Positions 23,226 through 33,357 of a stretch of DNA of 33,514 nucleotides are shown in pieces. The notes under the pieces were generated by a model. That model had not been told where the DNA came from. It worked only from the letters and a program-made list of their open reading frames with translations, and did no database searches. This DNA comes from an uncultured Eudoraea sp. Lineage in GTDB: Bacteria > Bacteroidota > Bacteroidia > Flavobacteriales > Flavobacteriaceae. The DNA is taken from assembly GCA_947258555.1 (NCBI GenBank), contig CAMYJF010000021.1:723-34236 (forward strand). The letters are read 5' to 3'. Made by a program: the position numbers and the translations under genes. Within the stretch, counting starts at the first letter, position 1, and every line of letters starts with the position of its first letter.

Positions 23226-23253
23226 TGTGTAATCGTCATAATTATAGTCAAAA

Positions 23254-23261
23254 CAAAAATA
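23254..23261 (-). promoter_or_regulatory. -7 promoter element of the DUF2007 gene
   Basis: TATTTTTG on the minus strand matches TAnnTTTG and lies 28 bases before ATG 23225. This supports the shorter start. Confidence 0.5.
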
Positions 23262-23316
23262 CCATTCTCCTTTATTTAATTTTACCTTTAGTAATTGCAT
23301 TGCGATCTTACAAGTC

Positions 23317-23856
23317 ATGAATATTCATTATAGCCGTGCTACATCACACCAAGAATTGCAGCAGATCCTGGAACTCCAATCAAGTAATTTAAGGTCTGCT
23401 ATTAGCTCAAAGGAATCTCAAGAAGAGGGATTCGTTTCCGTTGTACATACACTTGATCTCTTAGAGCGAATGAATGCAATTGCCCCTCATATTGTGGCCA
23501 AGGATGGCGATAAAATTACCGGTTATGCCTTGTGCATGCATCCTGCATTTGCCGATGAAATACCCATGTTAAAACCTATGTTTAATAGGGTGTATAAACT
23601 ATTAGGACCAGATTATAAATACATGATCATGGGTCAGATCTGTATAGCAAAACAATTTAGAGGAAAAGGTATATTCAGGGGGCTTTACAAAGCAATGGCA
23701 GAGGCCTTAATTCCGACTTATGATAGTATAATCACTGAAGTGGATGAAGATAACCAACGTTCATTGCAGGCTCATTACGCTATAGGATTTGAAGAAATGG
23801 AAGTGTACCGATCAGGGGGGCGTATCTGGCACTTGATCCAGTTAAAAGACAAGTGA
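23317..23856 (+). CDS. GNAT-family N-acetyltransferase
   Basis: This encodes 179 residues with the GNAT fold. The acetyl-CoA-binding motif A is seen as GQICIAKQFRGKGIFRGLYKA (split Q/RxxGxG/A: RGKGIF), preceded by the beta-4 strand MIMGQICI, and followed by ITEVDEDNQRSLQAHYAIGFEE near the C-terminus. The acceptor is unknown. It is divergent from the DUF2007 gene and ends one base before the convergent atpC stop. Confidence 0.88.
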   Translation: MNIHYSRATSHQELQQILELQSSNLRSAISSKESQEEGFVSVVHTLDLLERMNAIAPHIVAKDGDKITGYALCMHPAFADEIPMLKPMFNRVYKLLGPDYKYMIMGQICIAKQFRGKGIFRGLYKAMAEALIPTYDSIITEVDEDNQRSLQAHYAIGFEEMEVYRSGGRIWHLIQLKDK

Positions 23857-23857
23857 C

Positions 23858-24136
23858 CTAATCTGCCAGAACAATGATCTTGTTAGCATTCATCTCCACA
23901 GTACCACTCGATATGGCCAGCACGGTTTTACCGGCTGCATCTTTTGAAAACTTGGATTCGTACTCTTCTTCCAGTTGAATATTACCAGAAAATTTTACCT
24001 CTCCTTCCTGCAATAAAGAAACAATGGGTGCGTGATCAGTTAGCATCTGAAATTCCCCATTGATCCCCGGCACAGTTACAGAATCTACTTCTCCTGAGAA
24101 TAAAGTGGCTTCGGGTGAGACGATTTCTAAGAACAT
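23858..24136 (-). CDS. atpC: ATP synthase F1 epsilon subunit (short form)
   Basis: This 92-residue epsilon subunit is only the N-terminal beta-sandwich (MFLEIVSPEATLFSGEVDSV, GINGEFQMLTDHAPIVSLL). The usual C-terminal helical hairpin, which brings the family to about 135 residues and can inhibit ATP hydrolysis, is absent; short epsilons are common in Bacteroidota. It follows atpD by 27 bases. The other F1Fo genes are not in this window. Confidence 0.95.
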   Translation of the reverse strand: MFLEIVSPEATLFSGEVDSVTVPGINGEFQMLTDHAPIVSLLQEGEVKFSGNIQLEEEYESKFSKDAAGKTVLAISSGTVEMNANKIIVLAD

Positions 24137-24163
24137 AGTTTCCTATTTACCAGTTTGTAGTGA

Positions 24164-25741
<1,578 letters not shown>

Positions 25742-25743
25742 TG

Positions 25744-25751
25744 CAAAGATA
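25744..25751 (-). promoter_or_regulatory. -7 promoter element of atpD-atpC
   Basis: TATCTTTG on the minus strand matches TAnnTTTG and lies 72 bases before the atpD start. Confidence 0.6.
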
Positions 25752-25795
25752 GGGTATTCCTTCGTAAAATAGAATGCTATACCTCTTTTTTTAGC

Positions 25796-25822
25796 CAAGA
25801 AAAAGCCCCGGATATCCAGGGC
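25796..25822 (-). terminator. Intrinsic terminator of the 916-residue receptor gene
   Basis: GCCC (25805-25808) and GGGC (25819-25822) plus GG/CC inside form a hairpin with one mismatch, followed on the minus strand by TTTTT. It lies 27 bases beyond the receptor stop codon. Confidence 0.65.
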
Positions 25823-25848
25823 CATATATTTTCAAAATGATATTTATT

Positions 25849-28599
25849 TTATGGATTGATTGTCCAGGAAATGTAGTAGATAGACCCTACTGCTCCGGTA
25901 CCAATTGCGGAGATATATTCTTCTCCTAAAATATTACTTCCGCCTATTTTAAATGACGAATTAAATGAAGGCACGTTGTATGTAAACTGTGCATCCAGAA
26001 TACTATAGGAAGGTACGGTGCCATCAGCGAAAGACGCTTGCCATAAATATTCATCACTCCATCTGTAATCTACGCGGAAGCCAAAATTCTCAAACAAATC
26101 CGTATTTCCGAAGAACGCCTTGAACTTGTGTTCCGGTGTATTAAAGTTTGTCCGGAAATCAGGATAGGTTGCCTGGTCAAAATCCAGGTCAGCATAGGTA
26201 TAATTCGCTCCGATATCGAAATCTCCAAACACTTTGGCCTCAATACCAACGGTTGCACCGATAGACTTTACTTGAGCAGGTGAATTGGTATAAGCCAAAT
26301 AAGGTTTGCGATCTCCATTTTGAAGTGCTAATAAGGATAAGCCCCCATCTCCTGCCTGACCATAAAAAGGTACAAGCACACTTGTTTGCGAAAGGAAATC
26401 GGTATACTCATTATAATAAACACTAAGGTCTATGGCAATTTGGCCAAACTGAGCACGATAACCAACCTCGTAAGCTGAGATCTCTTCAGGTTTAATGATC
26501 GGTGTATTAACCGCCATTGGGGCGCCGGCCAGAACGGATGAGACTGAATACGCATTTTCATAAGCCGCTCTACCTACGACCTGGGCTGTTGGCATGCCTG
26601 TTAAGGCTTGTCCGCTTGTACTAAGATCATAGGTCCTGATATCCCTGTCGAGGTTATCAGGTGCCGACCCAACAAGAACTGCTGCCCCGGCATCTAATCC
26701 TATAAAGAGATCTTGTGTGGTTGGATTCCTGAATCCTTTTTGGTATGAAACACGGATGTTTTGATTCTTTAATTCTCCGAAGTTATAGAGCAATGAAATT
26801 CTTGGAGAAAAGAAGCCGTCAAAGAATTCATTTTTGTCGTAACGAACAGAACCGGTAATTTTCAATCGCTCGTCCATTAGCTTTTTCTGTAACTGCATAT
26901 AGGCTCCATATTCATTATAGGAAATAGGCCCATCGATATCTGTAAAAATCGTCCCTTGCGAATTCAACTCATATTCCCTGTACGACCCTCCAACCTGAAT
27001 ATCTGCAAAGTCGCTTGTAATGTGACTAAAATTATAATTGGCATCTACATGTCTTACCTTGGTATTATCGATGAATTTAGACCCTGTTGTAAGATCACCA
27101 TCAGATGTTACCTTATTAAATGCTCTTTGAAACTGTGGCGTCCCCGGTATTAACCTTCCTTGATCGGCGAATGCCCGAGCGGCCGCATGAGAAGTAGCCT
27201 CATCCAGCATTACACCGGTTCCGATTCCCAGACGCGCGGCTGCAAAACCACTAATATAATCTGTGAACCATTCGATATCACCTTTCCAACTCCGGTTGAT
27301 ATTGATGGCGGTAAAACGGGTATCATACGAATCTCCAGCATTTTCTGAAGTAAGGTATCCGCGCACAAAGAAATTGTTGTTACGCACTTCAAATTTGTGT
27401 TGTTGCATGATAAAGCTCGCAACTGAATACCTGTTTGTACCTTGATAAATTGTATTTCCACGGCCTACTCTTCCGTTGTAAAGAATTTCAAAATCATTTG
27501 CCCAGGGTTTGTAGTGAACGGAAAAATCAGTTTTTACACTTTCGGCGTTATAATTTGCCAGATCCCGTTCATCATATCCTGTTCGTGAGACAAAGTGAGT
27601 CCCCAGGGTACCCGAAGGTAAACCGGCATCCACGTCAAAGTTTCTCAAGGCAGCCACCTCATCCCCGTACACATTCAAACCGTCATAGCCCGGATTGGAT
27701 CGGTCTCGAGTTGGGTCATTTATATCTACAGTGCTATTGGCATGCCAATCTTCGCCTTTTAAGAAAGAGAAGTTGGCTTTGACGGCAAATTTATCGCTAA
27801 AAGCGTGTGAAGCTCGAATTCCAAAATCGTAGTAGTTGTTATCCCCTGCAGCTTCTTGTACTGTCAGACCTACTTTGCCATAAGCGCTTATGCCCTGATA
27901 ATCGAAAGGGTTTTTACTGTTCATAAAGAGAATACCATTAAAGGCGCCTGCTCCATATAGTGCAGAAGATGCTCCGGGAAGGATCTCCACACTTTGCACT
28001 TCCAATTCCGACATACCTACCAGGTTTCCTAAAACAAAATTTAATCCGGGTGCCGAGTTATCCATCCCGTCAACCAATTGAAGAAAACGGGTGTTTGCAA
28101 AAGTGGCAAAACCCCTGGTATTGATAGATTGAAATGTTAAACTATTGGTATTAATATCGACACCTTTGAGATTTTGAAGTCCACTGTAAAAAGATTCTGC
28201 GGCCGTATTCTTGATCTGTTTGAGACCAAATCGTTCAACAGAAACAGGAGATTCAAAAATTCTTTCCGGTGTTCGCGAAGCTGAAACAACTATTTCATCC
28301 AGGATCGTTTGTGATTCTGTCATTGAAACCGCAACCGTTTGATTGGCGGTAGTAATATCAACTACAACATCCCCGAAACCCAAATTTGTAACACGTATTT
28401 GAAAAGGCGGAGTTTCTGAAGTTTCTAAGACAAAAGTTCCGTTAAAATCAGCTACCGCACCATCGGTAGTTCCAATCACAATAATATTAACTCCGGGAAT
28501 AGGCTCCCCATTGTCATCGGTTACTGTACCGTTAATTACAGTCTGAGCGAAGCTGCTTAGGCCAATAAATAAAGCGGCTACAAAGAATATTGCTCTCAT
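25849..28599 (-). CDS. TonB-dependent receptor with carboxypeptidase-like regulatory domain
   Basis: This encodes 916 residues: signal peptide (cleavage after SFA near residue 18), a CarboxypepD_reg-like domain at about 21-90 (INGTVTDDNGEPIPGVNIIV), a TonB-box-like ILDEIVVSASRTPE at about 99-112, a plug domain (about 115-235, VEILPGASSALYGAGAFNGILFM), and a large beta-barrel. It ends with a short strand, GSIYYISWTINP. No SusD-like gene or degradative enzymes are adjacent, so it is not an evident polysaccharide utilisation locus. The substrate is unknown. It is monocistronic between a promoter element at 28678-28685 and a terminator. Confidence 0.95.
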   Translation of the reverse strand: MRAIFFVAALFIGLSSFAQTVINGTVTDDNGEPIPGVNIIVIGTTDGAVADFNGTFVLETSETPPFQIRVTNLGFGDVVVDITTANQTVAVSMTESQTILDEIVVSASRTPERIFESPVSVERFGLKQIKNTAAESFYSGLQNLKGVDINTNSLTFQSINTRGFATFANTRFLQLVDGMDNSAPGLNFVLGNLVGMSELEVQSVEILPGASSALYGAGAFNGILFMNSKNPFDYQGISAYGKVGLTVQEAAGDNNYYDFGIRASHAFSDKFAVKANFSFLKGEDWHANSTVDINDPTRDRSNPGYDGLNVYGDEVAALRNFDVDAGLPSGTLGTHFVSRTGYDERDLANYNAESVKTDFSVHYKPWANDFEILYNGRVGRGNTIYQGTNRYSVASFIMQQHKFEVRNNNFFVRGYLTSENAGDSYDTRFTAININRSWKGDIEWFTDYISGFAAARLGIGTGVMLDEATSHAAARAFADQGRLIPGTPQFQRAFNKVTSDGDLTTGSKFIDNTKVRHVDANYNFSHITSDFADIQVGGSYREYELNSQGTIFTDIDGPISYNEYGAYMQLQKKLMDERLKITGSVRYDKNEFFDGFFSPRISLLYNFGELKNQNIRVSYQKGFRNPTTQDLFIGLDAGAAVLVGSAPDNLDRDIRTYDLSTSGQALTGMPTAQVVGRAAYENAYSVSSVLAGAPMAVNTPIIKPEEISAYEVGYRAQFGQIAIDLSVYYNEYTDFLSQTSVLVPFYGQAGDGGLSLLALQNGDRKPYLAYTNSPAQVKSIGATVGIEAKVFGDFDIGANYTYADLDFDQATYPDFRTNFNTPEHKFKAFFGNTDLFENFGFRVDYRWSDEYLWQASFADGTVPSYSILDAQFTYNVPSFNSSFKIGGSNILGEEYISAIGTGAVGSIYYISWTINP

Positions 28600-28677
28600 A
28601 GTATTGAGTTAAGTTAGTATGGTGCCAAGATACTGAAATTTTTGACGTTTTTGGAAAAAGCATACAAAATATGCATG

Positions 28678-28685
28678 CAAAGCTA
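28678..28685 (-). promoter_or_regulatory. Candidate -7 promoter element of the 916-residue receptor
   Basis: TAGCTTTG on the minus strand matches TAnnTTTG and lies 79 bases before the start at 28599. Confidence 0.4.
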
Positions 28686-28714
28686 TTATGGGGAAAATAG
28701 CCATTAAGGACGGA

Positions 28715-28737
28715 AAACAGGACGCCTCGAGGGCGTC
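28715..28737 (-). terminator. Probable terminator of glmS
   Basis: GACGCC (28721-28726) and GGCGTC (28732-28737) form a GC-rich 6-base stem with a 5-base loop, followed on the minus strand by CTGTTTTCC. The T run is short. It lies 31 bases beyond the glmS stop. Confidence 0.55.
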
Positions 28738-28767
28738 GTGAGATTAAACTTTCTTGGAAATAGGTGC

Positions 28768-30615
28768 TTATTCTACGGTCACGGATTTAGCCAGGTTCCG
28801 CGGTTGATCTACATCACATCCGCGCATAACAGCTATATGATAAGAAAGTAATTGTAGCGGGATTGTAGTCAGCAAAGGGGTCAGGCTCTCGAAAGTTTCG
28901 GGAACTTCAATGACATGATCGGCAAGTTCTCTTACCTGGAGATCTCCTTCTGTAACAATAGCAATGATCTTCCCATGTCTTGACTTAATTTCCTGAATAT
29001 TGCTAACCACTTTTTCATAATGCCCCTTCTTGGTAGCGATCACTACAACTGGCATTTGGTCATCGATCAGGGCAATAGGTCCGTGTTTCATTTCAGCGGC
29101 CGGATACCCTTCTGCATGGATATAGCTTATCTCTTTTAATTTCAAAGCCCCTTCCAACGCCACCGGAAAGTTATACCCCCGCCCAAGATACAGGCAATTG
29201 GGTGAGTCTTTATAAGCCTCTGCAATGATCTCGACCATCGGGTTTGACTCAAGTGCTTTTTCAACTTTAGATGGGATCTCCTCTAACTCCATCAAGTAGG
29301 AGGTAAATAGATCTTCAGAAATGGCTTTTCTTTCCTTGGCCAGCTTTAAAGCCAATAGGGTTAATACAGTTATCTGTGTTGTAAAAGCTTTGGTAGAAGC
29401 CACCCCAATTTCGGGTCCTGCGTGTGTATAAGCTCCGGCGTGAGTTTCTCTTGCAATGGTAGATCCCACTACATTACAAACTCCAAAAACCAAAGCCCCA
29501 TGCTCCTTAGCTAGCTTTATGGCAGCTAATGTATCAGCTGTTTCACCAGATTGTGAAATGGCAATGACCACATCCCGATCCGTTATTACGGGATTGCGAT
29601 ATCTAAACTCAGAGGCATATTCCACTTCTACAGGAATCCTGGCCAGATCCTCAAATATATATTCAGCAACTAAGCCAGCGTGCCAAGAGGTTCCACATGC
29701 AACAATGATGATTCGTTCTGCATCCAAGAATTCCTGGAGGTGATCATCTACTCCAGCCATTTTGATTATTCCTTGAGAAGACCTGAGCCTTCCTCTATAA
29801 GTATCTTTGATAGCTCTTGGTTGCTCATAGATCTCTTTTAACATAAAATGATCATAACCCCCTTTTTCTATCTCTTCCAGATTCAATTGAAGTTCCTGTA
29901 CCAGGGGATAGGCAATAGCATCATCTTTGATCTTCCGCAACTTGATCTCTTTACCTAATCTCACAACTGCCATTTCCTCATCTTCGAGGTAGATAGCATT
30001 GTTCGTAAATTCGATAAAAGGAGATGCATCAGATGCAATGAAAAACTCATTTTCGCCCACTCCGATTGCCAGAGGGCTACCGAGTTTGGCAACGACAATC
30101 TCATTTGGTTTTTCCTTATCAAAAACAGCGATAGCATAGGCGCCAACTACTTGGTTTAATGCAATTTGAACAGCTTTCCCAAGTCTTACCCCTTCCTTCT
30201 TCATGACCTCTTCAATAAGATTGATCAGTACTTCCGTATCCGTATCTGAAGAAAACGTATATCCCCTATTCATTAATTCTTCCTTAATAGCACCGTAATT
30301 TTCTATGATACCATTATGGATGATTACCAAATTTCCGGAATTGGAGTAATGGGGATGAGAATTTACATCATTTGGAACCCCGTGCGTAGCCCATCGCGTA
30401 TGGCCTATTCCCAAACTTCCTTCTGTAGAAATGGTAGATTCTGCTTTGGCCTTAAGGTCTTCTACCTTTCCTTTTGTCTTGGAAAGGTTGATGCCTGAGC
30501 CATCGAAAAGTGCAATACCGGCGCTGTCATAGCCGCGGTATTCCAAGCGTTGTAATCCTTTAATAATGATAGGATAAGCCTCTCTGTATCCTATATATCC
30601 TACAATACCACACAT
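28768..30615 (-). CDS. glmS: Glutamine--fructose-6-phosphate aminotransferase (isomerising)
   Basis: GlmS makes glucosamine-6-phosphate, the first step toward UDP-GlcNAc for peptidoglycan and lipid A. The protein has 615 residues. Cys2 is the glutaminase nucleophile (MCGIVGYIGYREAYPII); the N-terminal half has GIGHTRWATHG and HNGIIENY; two SIS sugar-isomerase domains follow (VACGTSWHAGLVAEYIFE, SQSGETADTLAAI); it ends with the invariant DQPRNLAKSVTVE. No glmS ribozyme-like sequence is seen upstream; a normal promoter element lies at 30646-30653. Confidence 0.98.
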   Translation of the reverse strand: MCGIVGYIGYREAYPIIIKGLQRLEYRGYDSAGIALFDGSGINLSKTKGKVEDLKAKAESTISTEGSLGIGHTRWATHGVPNDVNSHPHYSNSGNLVIIHNGIIENYGAIKEELMNRGYTFSSDTDTEVLINLIEEVMKKEGVRLGKAVQIALNQVVGAYAIAVFDKEKPNEIVVAKLGSPLAIGVGENEFFIASDASPFIEFTNNAIYLEDEEMAVVRLGKEIKLRKIKDDAIAYPLVQELQLNLEEIEKGGYDHFMLKEIYEQPRAIKDTYRGRLRSSQGIIKMAGVDDHLQEFLDAERIIIVACGTSWHAGLVAEYIFEDLARIPVEVEYASEFRYRNPVITDRDVVIAISQSGETADTLAAIKLAKEHGALVFGVCNVVGSTIARETHAGAYTHAGPEIGVASTKAFTTQITVLTLLALKLAKERKAISEDLFTSYLMELEEIPSKVEKALESNPMVEIIAEAYKDSPNCLYLGRGYNFPVALEGALKLKEISYIHAEGYPAAEMKHGPIALIDDQMPVVVIATKKGHYEKVVSNIQEIKSRHGKIIAIVTEGDLQVRELADHVIEVPETFESLTPLLTTIPLQLLSYHIAVMRGCDVDQPRNLAKSVTVE

Positions 30616-30645
30616 ATTGGGCCTTTATGTTAAGTTAAGTGGTTA

Positions 30646-30653
30646 CAAATTTA
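30646..30653 (-). promoter_or_regulatory. -7 promoter element of glmS
   Basis: TAAATTTG on the minus strand matches TAnnTTTG and lies 31 bases before the glmS ATG, so glmS can be expressed apart from the upstream DUF4270 gene. Confidence 0.55.
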
Positions 30654-30746
30654 CCAGAACAAACTGAATAGTTTCCTTTCAGCTAGATATATAACGAAAA
30701 AAGTCGGCAGGACGTATATTAAAAGGAGGTCAATTAGTTTCTGTAT

Positions 30747-30771
30747 ATGAAATTTCAAGTTGAAGTTTCAT
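30747..30771. repeat. 25-base near-perfect palindrome downstream of the DUF4270 gene
   Basis: ATGAAATTTCAA (30747-30758) and TTGAAGTTTCAT (30760-30771) are inverse complements except for one position that would be a U-G wobble in plus-strand RNA. It lies between the DUF4270 stop and the glmS promoter. No T run follows, so it is either a weak transcript end or a protein-binding site. Confidence 0.4.
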
Positions 30772-30788
30772 CGGTTCATCCCCGCCAC

Positions 30789-32438
30789 TCACATTACTAG
30801 AATTGAATTTACAGAATCCCGGACAACAAGGTTATTAACATGCTCTGTTAGGCGGATGGTATATTTAACGCCCTGATCGCTGTCTGTTTCAAGGAAACCG
30901 TCATAATCCAGAAAAATACCAAATGGAGTATCCGCGACGGATTGCTCATTGACAGGATTGTAAATGGGTAATACATTCTCCGAATTATAGAGGTAAAGTC
31001 TCTGAGGCTCTTCTTCCAGGGCAACACCTTGCATGGTTGTGCGATCTATATGAAATATTAGATTGGCTTCATTAATGATCCAATTATTTGCCTTTATTTC
31101 TTCTATGATCGTGCGCCCGCTGTTTTCCTCAAATAAATGTACTTCGGCAAAAGAGCCGGCTCCCCCTTTTAAATAAATTCGTGAAGCGTTAGCACCGGAA
31201 TCCATTTCCCCTTCTATGCCAGCCGGATAGGCATCATTTATTAAGGTGTTTACTGCATTGCTGTTGACAGGGAGTTGACCCCCACCGGTGATAAGGCTCA
31301 AAGTGTAAACCTGTTCTACTACAGTAGGATTACCTTCTTCTATTCTATCATATTCATATGTGATGGTGATATTTGCCCTGGTAAGATCAAATAGGATCAA
31401 TAAGTCCTCGGCAGTAGGTGTTAGAGACATGTGTAAGCCTCGAATAAAATCTTCAAAATTGGCCTGACTCAGTAATTCCGTTTTTCCTTCCATATCAAGA
31501 AAATTTTCTTGAAAAAAAGTTTCATCAAGCGGTATTCTCAAGCCCGGCTGAAGTCGCTCCGGGACACCTTCACTCTCATCTTCATCTGGTGTATCCGGAT
31601 CATCTTCCGGAAAAGTGAGGATCTCTTCATCGCTGATTGTCAGATCGCCATCAAATAAAATTTCTGACACAAAGCCGGGAGCGAATTGCTGGGTAGAATA
31701 ATATTCCTGAGCTTGCTCAAAATTTGTATTGGGATCCTGATCGCGAAGGAAAAAAGTAGATCGTCCTATCTTCAGGTTGAACTGTTGTGTTCTATCTCCA
31801 TAAATACTGTCCAGGTCTACACGGTTAGGAAATCTGGAAACCGCCGTATCTTCATCTTCATCATCTGTAATTCCATCTCCGTCCGTGTCTGAATCAAGTG
31901 GATTCGTCATATTCAACCGCTCTTGGGCATCACTTACAGAATCTCCATCTGTATCACTATTCGGATCTTCAGGATCTGCATCCAGCACGTCGGCTACCCC
32001 ATCGCCATCTCTATCACCACTTGGATTCTGGAAAAAGGGAAGGTATAGATGGGCAGATATGATCCGTTCATTTTCATCTATAGTAGATGCGTTCTCATCA
32101 GTATCGGCGTCATCCTCAACAGCCTGTGAATAGACGCCAAAAATTGGACTTCCTTGACTATTCTGAAGGGTCAGTTGGGAAGTAATTTGGGCTTCTGTTC
32201 TTCCATAGACCGCATCTTGATATACACCAAGCTGGTAAATGGGCAATTTATTAGTCTGTACAGCCTCTATTTTCCTGTTAAAAACGAATACATCAAAATA
32301 TGCCTTGTCAGTGACAAAGGGTTCCCCGCCGATCACTTCGGCTCCAATTGTGGTCAATTCTTCTTCACAAGAAGATAAATAAAAGGTGAAAACTAAACCA
32401 AGTAGGAGTAGCACAAGTGTTCTCTTCACGCGATGCAT
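30789..32438 (-). CDS. DUF4270 lipoprotein with thrombospondin type 3-like calcium repeats
   Basis: This encodes 549 residues. The lipoprotein signal ends at Cys24 (LSSC), followed by EEE. The N-terminal part (LTTIGAEVIGGEPFVTDK, LPIYQLGVYQDAVYGRTEAQ) is typical DUF4270, a Bacteroidota family of unknown function. At about 139-198 lie several Asp-rich repeats of the DxDGDGxxD type (DRDGDGVADVLDADPEDPN, SDTDGDSVSD, SDTDGDGITDDEDED), which bind calcium in thrombospondin-like proteins. The gene starts 5 bases after the glycogen-synthase-like gene ends, so they are coupled. Probably an outer-membrane or surface lipoprotein. Confidence 0.9.
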   Translation of the reverse strand: MHRVKRTLVLLLLGLVFTFYLSSCEEELTTIGAEVIGGEPFVTDKAYFDVFVFNRKIEAVQTNKLPIYQLGVYQDAVYGRTEAQITSQLTLQNSQGSPIFGVYSQAVEDDADTDENASTIDENERIISAHLYLPFFQNPSGDRDGDGVADVLDADPEDPNSDTDGDSVSDAQERLNMTNPLDSDTDGDGITDDEDEDTAVSRFPNRVDLDSIYGDRTQQFNLKIGRSTFFLRDQDPNTNFEQAQEYYSTQQFAPGFVSEILFDGDLTISDEEILTFPEDDPDTPDEDESEGVPERLQPGLRIPLDETFFQENFLDMEGKTELLSQANFEDFIRGLHMSLTPTAEDLLILFDLTRANITITYEYDRIEEGNPTVVEQVYTLSLITGGGQLPVNSNAVNTLINDAYPAGIEGEMDSGANASRIYLKGGAGSFAEVHLFEENSGRTIIEEIKANNWIINEANLIFHIDRTTMQGVALEEEPQRLYLYNSENVLPIYNPVNEQSVADTPFGIFLDYDGFLETDSDQGVKYTIRLTEHVNNLVVRDSVNSILVM

Positions 32439-32443
32439 GGGGC

Positions 32444-33253
32444 TTAATTTAATACTTCGGAAGTATAAAAGTTAGAATAAGCGTCCTCAAATTCCTGGAT
32501 TGTGACATAGGGTAACAAAGGTTTTTTAATATTCTCCGCATATGTTTTCACATCTTTGGGGACATCATCGGTGGCTAAAATAATCGCATCTGAATAATCA
32601 ATGGCAACCTTTAACAAATTATTAAATGTAGGGTCGGATAAAGGTTTTACCATTTCTTTATCAATGCCATCAAATGCAACTTTATCGATCATGGCACCGT
32701 CCAGTGTTCCTTCGAAACCATTTCCATAAAGGGAAGTCACAATTTTACTATCCGCAAATAAAGGCTCATCCGCGTAGTACTGTCTTAAGTATAAAGGGAG
32801 TAAGGAGGCCATCCATCCATGCACATGGACGATATCCGGCGACCAGTTTAGTTTCTTGACTGTTTCCACCACGCCTTTCGCAAAGAAAATTGCGCGTTCA
32901 TCATTATCCGGAAATAAGTTTCCGTTCTCATCTGCAAAAGTGGCCTTGCGCTTAAAATACTCCTCATTATCAATAAAGTATACCTGGATTCTCTCCTTAG
33001 GTATGGATGCTACTTTGATGATCAAAGGCATATCCATATCGTTGATCACGAGATTCATTCCTGACAATCGGATCACTTCATGGAGCTGGTGGCGTCTTTC
33101 GTTGATATTACCGTAGCGCGGCATAAATATCCTGATCTGGCCTCCATTGCTGTTGACCATCCGAGGCGTTTCGTAAGACATTAAGGAAACTTCGTTCTCT
33201 GGTAAATAGGGCACTAATTCAGAAGATACAAACAATATCTTTTTACCTGTCAT
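32444..33253 (-). CDS. Short glycogen/starch-synthase-like protein (GT5 N-terminal domain only)
   Basis: From ATG 33253 the protein has 269 residues (a TTG eight codons upstream is less likely). It resembles the N-terminal Rossmann domain of GlgA: KKILFVSSELVPYLP at the start, IRIFMPRYGNINERRHQ, and PDIVHVHGWMASLLPLYL. True GlgA has about 480 residues in two domains and a KxGGL motif near the N-terminus that binds ADP-glucose; here the second domain is missing and the motif region reads PENEVSLMSYE. Flavobacterial genomes annotate this as glycogen synthase, but catalysis is doubtful. It is divergent from panC and coupled to the DUF4270 gene. Confidence 0.88.
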   Translation of the reverse strand: MTGKKILFVSSELVPYLPENEVSLMSYETPRMVNSNGGQIRIFMPRYGNINERRHQLHEVIRLSGMNLVINDMDMPLIIKVASIPKERIQVYFIDNEEYFKRKATFADENGNLFPDNDERAIFFAKGVVETVKKLNWSPDIVHVHGWMASLLPLYLRQYYADEPLFADSKIVTSLYGNGFEGTLDGAMIDKVAFDGIDKEMVKPLSDPTFNNLLKVAIDYSDAIILATDDVPKDVKTYAENIKKPLLPYVTIQEFEDAYSNFYTSEVLN

Positions 33254-33290
33254 ATAAGTCACGTTTGGTTTATCCAAATAAACGTAGCTG

Positions 33291-33298
33291 CAAAAGTA
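33291..33298 (-). promoter_or_regulatory. -7 promoter element of the glycogen-synthase-like gene
   Basis: TACTTTTG on the minus strand matches TAnnTTTG and lies 37 bases before ATG 33253. It supports that start and excludes a long leader. Confidence 0.6.
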
Positions 33299-33329
33299 CG
33301 AAATTTATGCAGAATTGCCGTAATTATAG

Positions 33330-33337
33330 TAAGTTTG
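33330..33337 (+). promoter_or_regulatory. -7 promoter element of panC
   Basis: TAAGTTTG matches TAnnTTTG and lies 20 bases before the panC ATG. Confidence 0.55.
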
Positions 33338-33357
33338 CACGCTTTATTTTTCAGCCG

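Noticed and set aside
30616-30788. Possible glmS ribozyme or riboswitch upstream of glmS
   Set aside because: No conserved ribozyme core was seen; the leader after the promoter element is only about 25-30 bases long.
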